Made by a program: the position numbers and the translations under genes. Under the pieces are notes generated by a model. That model made no database searches and was not told the origin of the DNA. It worked only from the letters and a program-made list of their open reading frames with translations. From Archilochus colubris (lineage: Eukaryota > Chordata > Aves > Apodiformes > Trochilidae), in NCBI GenBank assembly GCA_023079485.1, contig CM041115.1, positions 28,386,826 through 28,450,825 of the forward strand: a stretch of 64,000 bases of DNA. Direction: 5' to 3'. Shown here in pieces: positions 1 to 10,257 of the stretch (position 1 is the stretch's first letter; every line of letters starts with the position of its first letter).

Positions 1-560
1 AAGTTTTTGCAGCCCTCCTCTGGATCCACTCCAGCAGATACATCTCTTTCCTGTGCTGAGGATCAGCTACTTGTTAAGTATTCTATGTGGGATCTCAGCA
101 GAGTAGAGAGTAAGAATCATGTCCCTTGATGTGATAGCCACCCTTTGATGCAGTCCAGTATACAGCTGGCCTTCTGGGATGTAAGCTCACATCCAGTTTT
201 TTCATTCACCAGTACCCCGAAGTAATTTTTACAGTCTCTATGGATATTGAGGATTCCCCCAGACCAGGTGTACGACCCTGCTCTTGGCCCTGTTGAATTT
301 CATGTGGTTTGCACAAGATCTACTCCTCAAGCCTGCAAAGGTCCCCCTGAATGACATCCTTTCCCTTCAGGCAATCAACTGCACCTCTGAGTTTGGAGCC
401 ATCTGCTAATCTGCTGAGAGTGCTCTCAATCCTACTGTTTCTGTCATTGATGAAGGTACTAAATAAATAGTACTTGTCCCATAGCAGTTTCTCCAGGTGG
501 ACACCGAGCTACAGTTCATCGATCAAGTCTGAGCCTCTCCAATTATGTAGCTAACAAGTG
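1..560 (-). mobile_element. CR1 LINE fragment (RT region)
   Basis: The plus strand reads as the reverse complement of CR1 reverse-transcriptase sequence. Diagnostic stretches are the cognates of 'tgcacttggccttgttgaa', 'tggtgtcatctgcaaact' and 'catcaatgacatggacag'. It is diverged and cut by the window edge. Confidence 0.75.
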
Positions 561-1199
561 TCATACACTCATTGCCATTACTAATTATTTCAAATAAAGT
601 AACTGTCAAGTTCAGCCAACACTTAACTATGCTAAATCCTTAACTTTCCTAAGTAAGTAAAACACTCCCACCCAAACCCAACCCAAAGTATCACCAAGAC
701 CAGTTTCAAAGCCTACAAAAGGTCAAAAGGATCACTGACATGTAGTTAATTCTAATGCACAGAACATTGCCAGTATTGCAGAAGTAAATCATCCCTCCCT
801 AGCAAATAAACTTTTAACATAAAACTGAGGAAGACTATCTCTTCACCTGTTTGTAACTAAGTTCTCCTACTAAAAAGAAGACAGCTGTCACCTGAACCAC
901 TATGTCCCTTTACCTGGTTGAATTTTTTTTTGATAGCTTTCTCTCCTAGAGACACTTCTAAAAAATTAAAAACCATCCCAAACAGCTAACTTTCTATAAT
1001 AGTACTTTACATCACATTGCAAAGCCATCACTTTTCCAGCCATCAAAAAAACCCACCAAACTTCACAAACTCTGATGAACTCAATTACTCTTCTTTGATC
1101 TTTTTTTTGAAAGGAGGAATTCAAACCACTATCAGTCAAATTACTATTGTGATAAACAAACTTTGTCCTTTTTGCTCAATAGCTGCCTTTAGAAATCGC

Positions 1200-2400
1200 A
1201 CACCCAAACTCAACTGCAGAGTGCCTAACTACAGCTGCCTGCCGCACTCTTTCTTAATGCATATCTACAATCAAGAAAAATATCTGATAATTCCATATCT
1301 CCTCTTACCTCTGGCCTCCTGGCACTCCTGCCTGCCTTCCTCTTCACTGGGACACATTGACATTGGTCCTTGGCATGTATCACTGAATGTGGACCAGCTT
1401 TTCTGAGCACCCTTCCTGTCTGGGAAAGGGTTTTTTCCCATTTTCTCTTACCAAGCAGATCTCTGAAGAGAAAAAAGTCTGCCCTTTTAAAATTAAGTGC
1501 TGTCAGCTGACTTTGCACTTTTCTCACTGCCATAAAGTCTTGAATTCTACAGCCTCATGTTCACTGCAGCCTCGTCTCCCATTAAGTTTTATGTTGCTCA
1601 CCAGCCCATCTCTGTTGGTGAGTGTGAGGTTTAGCAAAGCACCTTTTCTGGTTGGTTCCTCTACCATTTGGAGGAAGAAATCATCATCAATACACTCCAG
1701 GAACTTCCTGGAGAGCTGGTGCTTTGCTCTGTTGTCTGTCCACCAGATGTTGGGGTGATTAAAGTCCCCCATAAGAACCAAAGCTTACAACTATGAAGCA
1801 GTTTTTATCTGTCTTAAGAGGGCCTCATTCACCTGCTCATCCTGGTTGGGTGGCCTGTAGCAGACTCACACTGTGATATTGCTTGCCCCTGACTTCCCTT
1901 TAATCCTGACCAACACGGTCTCTGTCAGTTTCTTACACATCCCCTAGTGGAGCTCCATGGACACCAGCTGGTCACTGATGTAGAGGGAGACATGTCCTCC
2001 TCTTTTGTCCTTCCTAAACAGTTTATACTTGGCCATTGCCACTCTCCAGTCATAGAAGCTGTCCCATCACATCTCTGTGATACCAGTAACATCACAGCCC
2101 TGCAGGCAGACATCCGCAACTGATCTTGTTTATTGCCCATGCTTAAGAATTCACCCAGAGGCATCTGAGATGTGCCCCCTTCAAAGTAGCCTTACTGGCA
2201 GAGCTATCAGTACATACACTTTTTTGCCCTGTCGTTCTCTTCCAGGCCCATGGCATCTGTTACTAGGTCTGTCCTCAACACAGTGGGTATGGAGTGAATT
2301 GAGAAATCCCTACCCCAGCACCCCTAGTTTTAAGTCCTCTCAACTAAACTGGACAGCCTCTGGCCCAAGGCTCTAGTCCAGGCAGAAGATGAAGCCAGTC
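1200..2400 (-). mobile_element. CR1 LINE fragment (endonuclease region)
   Basis: Minus-strand frames include MGDFNHPNIWW, the GDFN catalytic motif of the CR1 apurinic-type endonuclease (frame 1524-1781). Stops and frameshifts interrupt it. Together with 1-560 it may be one CR1 copy with the RT part between them lost; 561-1199 shows no clear identity. Confidence 0.8.
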
Positions 2401-3122
2401 TAGCTTAATTTATACAAGACCAAATATCAATTTACAGAACAGTTCTTCATTGCTCACCTGATGCTTCTTTTGCCTCATTGATAATAACCCTTACTACAGA
2501 ACACACAAGACTAAGATCCATTATTCTTTCAAGATGCAAAACTTTGAGTATGCCTTATTAAATGTAAGAGGATGAATGCTTACTCATGTTTCATTTCTTT
2601 GAGTAAGAAATCTGCATTTAAAAAACTTCAAATTAACCTACTTCAGTTTAGAAAGCACACAAAGTATGAACAATATCTGCGTTTTTGTAGTTTTAAAGGG
2701 ATTCTCTTTGACAGTTATTAGGCTGATCACAATTAAACCATGAAGAGTTTCACTCTAAGGTTATACTTACTAGTGAGTAAATTTGTTTAGTTTCCACTAC
2801 TTTTGAAATGAACAAGAAACTCTGACCTTAATGTATCAGTGTAGTTTACATTTATTTTGTTCCTTTTTTAAATTCATTTACATGCCTACTATTAAACACT
2901 ACTTATGTTCATCTGTACTGCTAAATTTATTTCTACCTTTTCAATTATCCACCTTCTGTAACAGAAATAAATATTTTAAAACAGCAGCTATAACAATTTC
3001 ATAAAGCCACTAACATATCTAAAAAAAACTTCCGTAAAGCAGGAACACTTCTTACCCAGTGAAACAAAAAACAAACAAACACACAAAAAACAAACCCAAA
3101 ATCACCCACAAAAACACCTTAC

Positions 3123-3174
3123 CTGCATCAGCTCTGGACCGCTGACCTGGTGATTTTCCAAATGGGGTCTTCAT
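3123..3174 (-). CDS. SPIN1: Spindlin-1, first coding exon (partial CDS)
   Basis: The minus strand encodes MKTPFGKSPGQRSRADA plus the first base of a glycine codon. It then meets a strong donor (CAG|GTAAGG, GT at 3122-3121). This is the N-terminus of spindlin-1, a nuclear reader of H3K4me3/R8me2a marks built from three Tudor-like Spin/Ssty repeats. Only the disordered N-terminal tail is in this exon; the Tudor repeats must lie beyond position 1. From memory of the family, residue 8 is usually Thr and is Ser here. The first intronic bases are T/G-rich on the sense strand, a common context for assisted U1 recognition. A second ATG lies 4 nt upstream in another frame. SPIN1 has Z and W copies in birds; which one this is cannot be told from 17 codons. 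Identification rests on the exact N-terminal match plus the phase-1 donor. Confidence 0.86.
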
Positions 3175-3345
3175 TCATCTGTGTTTATGTGAGCAGCAAA
3201 GCTGCTGGACTAGGGTGAAAATCCAGTTCTTCCCAACACCCAGGGTATCTTCTTACTTTTGGAAGAAGACAGCTAACCTATTAATCCACCATTCAAACGT
3301 GAATTTTTCCTTCCTCAAATGTAGAAGATGCACAATTATAGTAGT
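3175..3345 (-). other. SPIN1: SPIN1 exon 2, 5' UTR part and splice acceptor
   Basis: On the minus strand the pyrimidine-rich stretch TTTTGTTTTTCAG ends at 3346 and is followed by ACTAC, giving a likely exon start at 3345. The exon would be 223 nt, with 171 nt of leader before the start codon at 3174-3172. An upstream ATG at 3178-3176 opens a 16-codon frame that overlaps the main start and stops at 3130-3128, inside the same exon. The acceptor is inferred from sequence only. Confidence 0.65.
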
Positions 3346-4095
3346 CTGAAAAACAAAACAGGTAAAGTATGAATAGTTTGATTTGCGACTTGGTTAACAT
3401 AAGCATTAATTACCTTTTTTTTATTATAATACTCAACAGGAATTTCCTTCATGCTCTGTTACGCCAGCAGCAGAGGGCATACAGACAAGAATTCAGCAAA
3501 ATAAACACTAGGGATGCTACTTTTCCCCCATTAACACAGTCCAGTTCCATATGATACCAAAGTCAAATGCATACAGAAAGGAAAGCCACTGAACTCAGTA
3601 CAGGGAAGAATGGTTACTTAGAAGAAACCATACTACTTCCACCAGAGGTGAAGCACAAATCAACTATTGCCTTTTACTAGAAACAAAATGCTCTCACACC
3701 CACAGAGCGGAGTAACTTTGCTTCACAGAAGCTAGAGAAAAGACTGTTGAAAAAATCCATCATATAAAAGGTATCAAAAGCACTGATTCCACTGCAATGA
3801 CTGCTCAAGCCACCAACTTGTTGAGGAAGTCATAGAAGATCTGCAGAAGTTCTGGTAACTCTCTACACCTAATATCACCACAGATTCCTAAAACTTCTAG
3901 TCATTAAATTCTTCTACATGACAGAGGTAACTGAAGACAACTTTTTGAAGTATTTTTCTGGATTTAATTAGAGATGTGTGATTACCTGAAAATCTGAAGT
4001 ATTACAGTTTAACTTATTTCAGACTAATGTTTTTGAACATGAAACATGTATCCAGGCTAATCCATTACTTCAATGCTGCACATAGCTAAGACAAG

Positions 4096-4747
4096 TGAGT
4101 CAAAGAACGGCCCGTTTGAGCAACAGATATCCTTTATTCTGGCGCCGGGCACCCGGGGGAATTGCTTCGCCAACCGAGTGCGCCAACCAGTAAACGGTGC
4201 ACACTTTTATCCAGTTAAAACATACATATTCACTAAATTTCCTTGAATTATTTTACATATTCATTATATTCCCAGAACCCTTTTCCATATGCTAATTCGG
4301 TTCCCAGAACTCATTTCAATATGCTAATTCGGCTTGCGCAGGCCCAGTCTCTCCTGGTGGTGGTCTTCGGTGGTCGTCCATAGTCTTCCTCGGCTGACCT
4401 TTCGATGAACTCTGGATTCTGGCACTTGCGCACTCTGAGTTTAAGTTGGTGCCTGGTGCGGTTCTTCCTTATATGGTATTCAAGTTATATAACTGACCGC
4501 AATCTATTGCCACATTCTTAGGGTTTGCTCCCCCTCCCTCTGGGCCCCCCCTTTATCTCTAATGTCATATGTTCTGCTAGCCTTTCTTTAATATATTTTT
4601 CCACAGCCAATAACTAGGCGGGTTCCTACTTGCAAACAGTTACGCTTAAAAACCCTTATACTAAAATTAAAACTCGCTAAAAGTCAAAAGCATTTACTTA
4701 TGCTAAAGGTTAATATTTCCTGCTAAGAGTTTCTAATCCCTATTTCA
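4096..4747 (-). repeat. 3' LTR of the gammaretrovirus-like provirus
   Basis: 652 bp in minus orientation, essentially identical to the partner at 10258-10908. AATAAA is at 4138-4133. It is preceded on the minus strand by a polypurine tract. Its U5 end is about 750 bp from the SPIN1 exon 2 acceptor, so a transcript starting or ending here could affect SPIN1. Confidence 0.92.
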
Positions 4748-4761
4748 GTCCCCCCTTTTCT
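4748..4761 (-). promoter_or_regulatory. Polypurine tract
   Basis: The minus strand reads AAGAAAAGGGGGGAC immediately before the 3' LTR terminus TGAAATAGGG. This is the expected position and composition for the plus-strand primer of reverse transcription. Confidence 0.85.
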
Positions 4762-4766
4762 TATAA

Positions 4767-5846
4767 CTAATGCAAATTCTTTTGCATCCCCCTTTGTACA
4801 GTCCAAAGTGTTTGCATACGTTGAGCTATATTGCTAAGTCTGCACCACATCCACAAATTGAGAACAGTTAAAAAAACAATTGCCAGCGTTGAGACCAGAA
4901 CTGGGTGTATCAGGAAATTAAACAACTGGGTTGCAGTAGGTGACTGTCCTTTGGTTAGTCCTAGGAGTGCCTCCCACCAATGATGTTCTCCCGTCTTAAC
5001 TATTGCCGTTAAGATGCGTGTAATTTCTGAGGCGTCGTGTTTCACCTGCACCACCATTCGACGTGAGGTAGCATTTACCTTATCCATCATATATTTCACA
5101 TCAGGATGTTTGAGCATTTTCCGAAGGATATCAATGTCCATACCTATTTGTAACCGAGGTACGTCATGGTATAACATATAGTTGTCTGAAATCAATTGCA
5201 TGGTGGTTACAGGAGCAGTATAGTTAAGATCACATCCTGTTATCTTGGTAAAATTGCAAACACAAAAGTTAGTACCATTGGTTAATATGTTACAATCATC
5301 AATAATCACCTCGGTACAATATGTCCTGATACAAGCACAGCCTTTTCCTGTATAAAATACCTGGGACTGTATCTGTACATTTGGGACTAGTTCAAAGGTA
5401 CAGACACTTTCTTCGGTGTCTAAGCATAAATCTTCACTTTCTACTATTGCATTTTCACATACATATCCCAGTTGTCCTCTAGGTATACAGGCTTCTGTGC
5501 TAACAGTTTGCCATTTTCTTATGTTTTTATTATAACTCGCCCAGGTATTATGTCCCAATGGTTTAATCAACATATACTGGTGTATTACCCCCAAGGCTAG
5601 AACAGGAAATATAGTTCGTTCTTTTGCCTTAGAAATGGTGAGAACATACGCTTCTATTTGTTTTTGTTCTAAATTATATGTGAAGTTCACCAGCTGCCAC
5701 CAGGCTTGGTGTTCTTTTTCAAATGCCGTCGTGGAGTCGTTTCTAATGATGATTTCCCGCATTTCCTGGGGCAAAACTCCTGAAGTACCTTCTCTGATGA
5801 GTCCCGCAGCTACGGACTGTATCCATTGTTGAGATTGGATACATTG
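4767..5846 (-). pseudogene. env: Env glycoprotein, C-terminal part (5'-truncated)
   Basis: The open frame continues directly after the pol TAA. It lacks an ATG near its start and any signal peptide. It encodes about 360 residues of a cysteine-rich ectodomain with several N-glycosylation sequons and a long amphipathic region. A hydrophobic membrane anchor follows near the C-terminus, then a short basic tail. The tryptophan-rich segment followed by a proline-containing stretch just before the anchor looks like a membrane-proximal region. I did not see the CX6CC motif or the usual immunosuppressive-domain signature of gammaretroviral TM subunits, so its Env lineage is uncertain. The SU front is deleted, so it cannot be a complete Env. 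Confidence 0.75.
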
Positions 5847-8282
5847 TTAAAAGTCTTTAATTAACTTTTGATCTTCCTTAGAATACTTTGGTGGTTGTTC
5901 GAATGTTATTGGTTTACCATCCGGAACCAAGGCACAAACTTGAGTGCCTTCTGCTACCCGTTTAGCCTCCTTATCGGCAAATCGGTTCCCTACTTCTGGT
6001 TCAGTATTCCCTTTTTGGTGGCCTCGGCAATGCATAATGGCCACCTTGCTTGGTAGATTAACAGCTTCTAAAAGCCTTAAAATCTCCTCAGCATGTTTTA
6101 TTTGCTTCTTTTGACTAGTCAACAGTCCTCTTTCTTTCCAAATTGCCCCATGGGCGTGTACCACACCAAATGCATATTTGGAATCTGTCCAAATATTGAT
6201 CCTTTTTCCTTTTGCAAGTTCCAAAGCCCTAATGAGGGCTATTATTTCGGCCTTTTGTGCCGAGGTGTCCGCAGGAAGAGGTTTGGCTTCGATTACCTTC
6301 TCGGTGGTAGTTACCGCGTATCCTGCTTTTCGTTGTCCTTGTTTTACAAAACTGCTTCCATCAGTGTACCAGGAGTCCTCTGCATCCTCAAGTGGTGTTT
6401 CCTGAAGATCGGGACGGCTAGAGTAGGTAGCCTCGATGGTTTCTATACAATCGTGCAGTACAGGTTCCTCCTGGGCACTACTTAGGAAAGATGCTGGATT
6501 GCTAATATTAGTAACAATTATTTCTACATCATCTTGCTCTACGAGTATGGCCTGGTACTTCAGAAACCTCTGAGGAGAGAGCCAATGGCCTCCTTTCTGT
6601 TCCAAAACTGCAGAGACAGTATGGGAAACCATTACTGTTATTCTCTGTCCCATGGTGAACTTCCGAGCCTCCTGGATATTGATTACCACTGCTGCCACTG
6701 CTCGCAAGCATCCTGGCCATCCTTTGCTGACTTCATCAAGCTGTTTGGAAAAATACGCCACCGCTCGCTTATAGGGGCCAAGTTTCTGGGCTAGCACTCC
6801 GAGTGCCATTCCTTGCCGCTCGTGAGAGAACAGTAGGAACGGTTTGGACACATCGGGCAGGCCCAGAGCCGGAGCTTTCATCAGCTCCAATTTCAGCCTC
6901 TTAAAAGCCCCTCTTGCTTCAGCAGTCCATTCGATTTTAGGAGTGTTCTTCTTTAGGAGTTCATACAGTGGCTTTACCAAAATACCATAACTGCATATCC
7001 AAAGACGGCACCAACCTGTCATCCCAAGGAAGGTTCGCAATTCCTTCGCTGTTTGGGGTTCCGGGGTACGGCAGATTGCCTCTTTTCGCTCAGTCCCAAG
7101 TTCCCGTTGCCCCTTTGAGATTTCCAGTCCTAGGTAGGTCACTTGTTGCCGAACCACCTGGGCTTTCTGTTGGGAGACTCGATATCCATTCATTCCCAAA
7201 AAGTTAAGAAGTTCTATAGTCCATAAAATGCAATCCTCCTCGGTTTCCGTGGCGATCAACAGATCATCTACGTACTGTAATAACACCCCGTTGTTATTAG
7301 GGTAAGTCCATGCTTCCAAATCCTTGGCTAACTGATTCCCAAATATGGTAGGGCTATTTTTAAACCCTTGAGGCAACACAGTCCAGGTGAGCTGGGTTTT
7401 TCTTCCCGAGCCCGGATTTTCCCATTCAAAAGCAAATAGTCTCTGGCTTTCGGGGGCCAACGGTAAGCAGAAAAAGGCGTCCTTAAGATCCAGGACAGTA
7501 AACCAACAAAATGTGTCCTTTAACTTTGTAAGTAAAATATAGGGGTTAGCCACTACTGGGTAAATGTCTTCAACTATCCTGTTAATCGCCCTCAGGTCCT
7601 GAACTAGTCTATAACTCTTCCCATCTGCCTTCTTTACAGGCAATATGGGAGTGTTATATTCCGATTCACATTCCACTAACAGCTGATACCGTAAAAACCG
7701 ATCAATTATTCCTTTGATTCCTTTCTGATCTTCTAATTTTAGAGGATACTGCCTGACCCTGACAGGTTTTGCATCTGGTTTTAATTTAATTTCAACAGGA
7801 TCAGCATTTTTCGCCCTTCCTGGCATCTCACTGGCCCATACTCCTGGGTATACCGCATCTAAAATTTCCAAAGGTACTTCAAAACAATGCTGTGTTTGCG
7901 TCATTGTCAGGCCTAAAACTTCTATCAGCTGCTGTTCCGGAACCCGAAACTGAACCTCTCCTTCCATAAAGACAATCGTGGCTTTCATTTGTTCCAATAA
8001 GTCTCTCCCTAACAAGGGTCTCGGGGAATTGGGCAAATACAAAAATCTATGTGTTCCTATTTGTTTTCCTATTCTATATTTAAGGGGTTTTAAAAAATAT
8101 GCCTTTTCTGGCTGTCCAGTGGCCCCAACAACAGTCACAAAATCCTTGTCCTTTGGTATCAATTCTTGATTAAGCACCGAATACGAAGCTCCAGTATCAA
8201 TAAGAAAATCCATTTCCCGCTCCCCCTTCCCTAGCTTTATTTTAACCAGGGGGTCCGCTAGGGAAGATTCCCCCGGTTCCCT
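5847..8282 (-). CDS. pol: Pro-Pol: protease, reverse transcriptase, RNase H; integrase missing
   Basis: Expressed in frame with gag by readthrough. Counting from the first Met at 8213 (788 codons), the aspartic protease has LIDTGAS at 4-10 and a PLLGRDLL segment near 67. Reverse transcriptase has motif A LDLKDAF at 241-247, LPQGFKNSP at 280-288 and YVDD at 314-317. RNase H retains an Asp/Glu/Asp/Asp set (D618, E655, D677, D747). The frame stops with TAA at 5849-5847, shortly after the RNase H domain. No HHCC or catalytic integrase core is present, so pol is truncated by an internal deletion. The next codons in the same frame belong to env. The protease-RT-RNase H part shows no stop or frameshift. 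Confidence 0.92.
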   Translation of the reverse strand, partial: REPGESSLADPLVKIKLGKGEREMDFLIDTGASYSVLNQELIPKDKDFVTVVGATGQPEKAYFLKPLKYRIGKQIGTHRFLYLPNSPRPLLGRDLLEQMKATIVFMEGEVQFRVPEQQLIEVLGLTMTQTQHCFEVPLEILDAVYPGVWASEMPGRAKNADPVEIKLKPDAKPVRVRQYPLKLEDQKGIKGIIDRFLRYQLLVECESEYNTPILPVKKADGKSYRLVQDLRAINRIVEDIYPVVANPYILLTKLKDTFCWFTVLDLKDAFFCLPLAPESQRLFAFEWENPGSGRKTQLTWTVLPQGFKNSPTIFGNQLAKDLEAWTYPNNNGVLLQYVDDLLIATETEEDCILWTIELLNFLGMNGYRVSQQKAQVVRQQVTYLGLEISKGQRELGTERKEAICRTPEPQTAKELRTFLGMTGWCRLWICSYGILVKPLYELLKKNTPKIEWTAEARGAFKRLKLELMKAPALGLPDVSKPFLLFSHERQGMALGVLAQKLGPYKRAVAYFSKQLDEVSKGWPGCLRAVAAVVINIQEARKFTMGQRITVMVSHTVSAVLEQKGGHWLSPQRFLKYQAILVEQDDVEIIVTNISNPASFLSSAQEEPVLHDCIETIEATYSSRPDLQETPLEDAEDSWYTDGSSFVKQGQRKAGYAVTTTEKVIEAKPLPADTSAQKAEIIALIRALELAKGKRINIWTDSKYAFGVVHAHGAIWKERGLLTSQKKQIKHAEEILRLLEAVNLPSKVAIMHCRGHQKGNTEPEVGNRFADKEAKRVAEGTQVCALVPDGKPITFEQPPKYSKEDQKLIKDF

Positions 8283-8285
8283 TCA
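8214..8285 (-). promoter_or_regulatory. Gag-Pol UGA readthrough region
   Basis: The gag stop UGA is followed by 23 sense codons in the same frame that lead to the first ATG of the pro-pol frame. Shortly downstream, ACCGGGGG can pair with CCCCCUGGU across a 16-nt loop with one bulge. This is a possible stimulatory hairpin. A UGA in place of UAG would be a less common choice. The pairing was found by eye. Confidence 0.6.
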
Positions 8286-9791
8286 TTCGTCCGAATCAAC
8301 TGCTGCCACTACTGGGCGCTGCTTAGCCAATTTCGGACACTCCCTCTTCCAGTGCCCCATTCCTTTGCAGTAAGCACACTGATCCTGTTGCAGCGCCTGA
8401 CGAGGTTCTCCCTTCTTATTACCTTGTCCCTTTCCCTTTGGCTTTTCCAAAGCCGCTACGGTGGCTTTTGCTATCATCCTCCCCAACTTTTGACTGCTTT
8501 TCTCCTCCCGATTCCTGTAAACTCTCCACGCCTCCTCAAGTAACTTTTCTAATTCCCTAATGTCCGGTTCCTTCAACTTCTGAAGTTTCCGCCTAATGTC
8601 TTCTGAGGATTGTCCTAAAAACAAAGAAACCAACTGCTGTTTTCCCGAGTCCGATGCTGGATCTAAGGTGGTATATTTTCTCATTGCGGTCCTCAACCTG
8701 TCAAGAAACTCGGTGGGAGTCTCAGTTAAGCTCTGCTTAACTTCATACAGGTTTGACCAATTCACAGTCTTAGGGATAGCTGTTTCAATGCCCATCCTAA
8801 TCCACTCCTGGTATCTTTTTAGTAACCGATATTCCTGTTCGTTATTTGGATCCCAATTAGGATCATCCCTAGGCACATGCATTTCAACTGTACCCGGAAG
8901 GGAGTCCGCCGTGATCTGAATTTGGACCTGGGTGCGGGCATTTTTAATTACCATCTGTTTTTCTGTGTCTGTCAACGCATCCAGCATTATATCTATATCC
9001 TTCCAGTCCGGGTCTTGATTTTTAACAATAAGTTCAAATCTTTTCGCCACTCCCTCTGGATCATCACGGTATCCCTTCGCCACTTCCCGCCACGCATCTA
9101 AGTCACCCATTGAAAAGGGTATCTTAATACGGCTGGGTCCCGCCGTGCCCATGGCTTGGCGTAAAGGAGCCTGAATAATAGGACCCATCTTGCTACGAGT
9201 GCGAGCCACAATAGGCGAAAAATTCACATCCCCCGGGGCTCCCCGCCCACCCCTTTCATCGTCTGAATCTCTCGCACTATCTCCTTCATCCCGTCTCGGC
9301 AATGGAGGAGTAGGGGGTCGGGGAGGAGCAATATAGTCCTCTATTCTTTCCTCTTCCTTAAGTTTCACACACCTTTGCCCTATGCTACAAGCCGAACAAC
9401 ATCTCTTTAACTTAGACCCATTTCGTTTCTGATCCCTTTCTATTGCCAACACAAGGGGATCTTGCGGAGCCAAGTTAATCCCACACTCTTTTTGCCATTC
9501 CGGATGATTTCTCAAAGTGAAAAACATATCTGCATACACTACTTCGTCCCACTTTCCTTCTCGTCTTAAAAACAACATTAATTGCAAAAGGGTATTATAC
9601 TGCAAGGTTCCGTTTGGTGGCCACTTTTCCCCATCGTCTAGTTTATATAGCGGCCACCACTGAGTACAATATTTAATCAATGCCTTTTTATTCACCGATC
9701 CTCCTGTAATACCTCCCATGTCTTTCCAGTGAGCCAATACACATCCTAAAGGACTCTTTTTTACAATTTCCTTACTTTGTTGTCCCCCCAT
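8283..9791 (-). CDS. gag: Retroviral Gag polyprotein (502 aa)
   Basis: The structural polyprotein that builds the particle. It starts at an ATG with MGGQQSK, giving an N-myristoylation glycine for membrane targeting. Matrix occupies roughly the first 130 residues. A cysteine cluster follows at 131-141 and a proline-rich PPRPPTPPLP segment at 156-165; no PPxY or PTAP late motif was seen. Capsid covers about 200-440, with a C-terminal helical part of gammaretrovirus type. Nucleocapsid is a single CCHC zinc knuckle at 472-485. The frame is intact and ends with UGA at 8285-8283. The same frame continues into pro-pol without another stop, as in gammaretroviruses that use stop-codon readthrough. 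Length is normal for the group. Confidence 0.92.
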   Translation of the reverse strand: MGGQQSKEIVKKSPLGCVLAHWKDMGGITGGSVNKKALIKYCTQWWPLYKLDDGEKWPPNGTLQYNTLLQLMLFLRREGKWDEVVYADMFFTLRNHPEWQKECGINLAPQDPLVLAIERDQKRNGSKLKRCCSACSIGQRCVKLKEEERIEDYIAPPRPPTPPLPRRDEGDSARDSDDERGGRGAPGDVNFSPIVARTRSKMGPIIQAPLRQAMGTAGPSRIKIPFSMGDLDAWREVAKGYRDDPEGVAKRFELIVKNQDPDWKDIDIMLDALTDTEKQMVIKNARTQVQIQITADSLPGTVEMHVPRDDPNWDPNNEQEYRLLKRYQEWIRMGIETAIPKTVNWSNLYEVKQSLTETPTEFLDRLRTAMRKYTTLDPASDSGKQQLVSLFLGQSSEDIRRKLQKLKEPDIRELEKLLEEAWRVYRNREEKSSQKLGRMIAKATVAALEKPKGKGQGNKKGEPRQALQQDQCAYCKGMGHWKRECPKLAKQRPVVAAVDSDE

Positions 9792-10236
9792 CCCAACGTT
9801 AACACAAACACCAGATCGGCCACTTCTTTATGCAACACAAAATACTTATAACAATTATTATTATTCCTCCCACACAAATTACCCAAAACCCATAAGTTTC
9901 CGATAATTCCAATATCATTAATGAAACAACAGACACAAAACGACAAACACAAAATCCAAAAACCCGTAGGTTTCCAAAATCGTCAATCAAGACGACAACC
10001 AAATACGATCGTATACCAAACGCTATTCCCGTGTAGGCTTGCCCTTTACTTGGGGAGTAGCTTACCAATGGACCGGTCCCCCTCCCAAATAATAAAGAAT
10101 ACCTGCTTTTAGGTAGATGAGTCCTTGTCTGCTCCCGCAATGATCCGGATGAGGCGAGGAGTCCCTCCGGAGAAAATACCCCGGGGGTACCCAAGGGAGT
10201 CCTGTTCTCAGCGGGTCTTGCAGCCAAGCAGAGGGG
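9792..10236 (-). other. Proviral leader between PBS and gag
   Basis: About 445 nt of untranslated leader, expected to hold the packaging signal and splice donor. A minus-strand frame without an ATG start (opening at a TTG in the LTR, 10335) stays open through the leader to 9799. It ends in a hydrophobic, Ile-rich stretch. It is not in the gag frame, so it is not a standard glycosylated-Gag extension. Confidence 0.6.
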
Positions 10237-10254
10237 GTCCCATCTGGGGTGCCA
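10237..10254 (-). promoter_or_regulatory. Primer-binding site, tRNA-Arg(CCU) type
   Basis: The minus strand reads TGGCACCCCAGATGGGAC, three bases after the 5' LTR. Its complement ends GGGGTGCCA and agrees, from memory, with the 3' end of vertebrate tRNA-Arg(CCU). The position is certain; the tRNA assignment should be confirmed against a tRNA set. Confidence 0.75.
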
Positions 10255-10257
10255 AAT

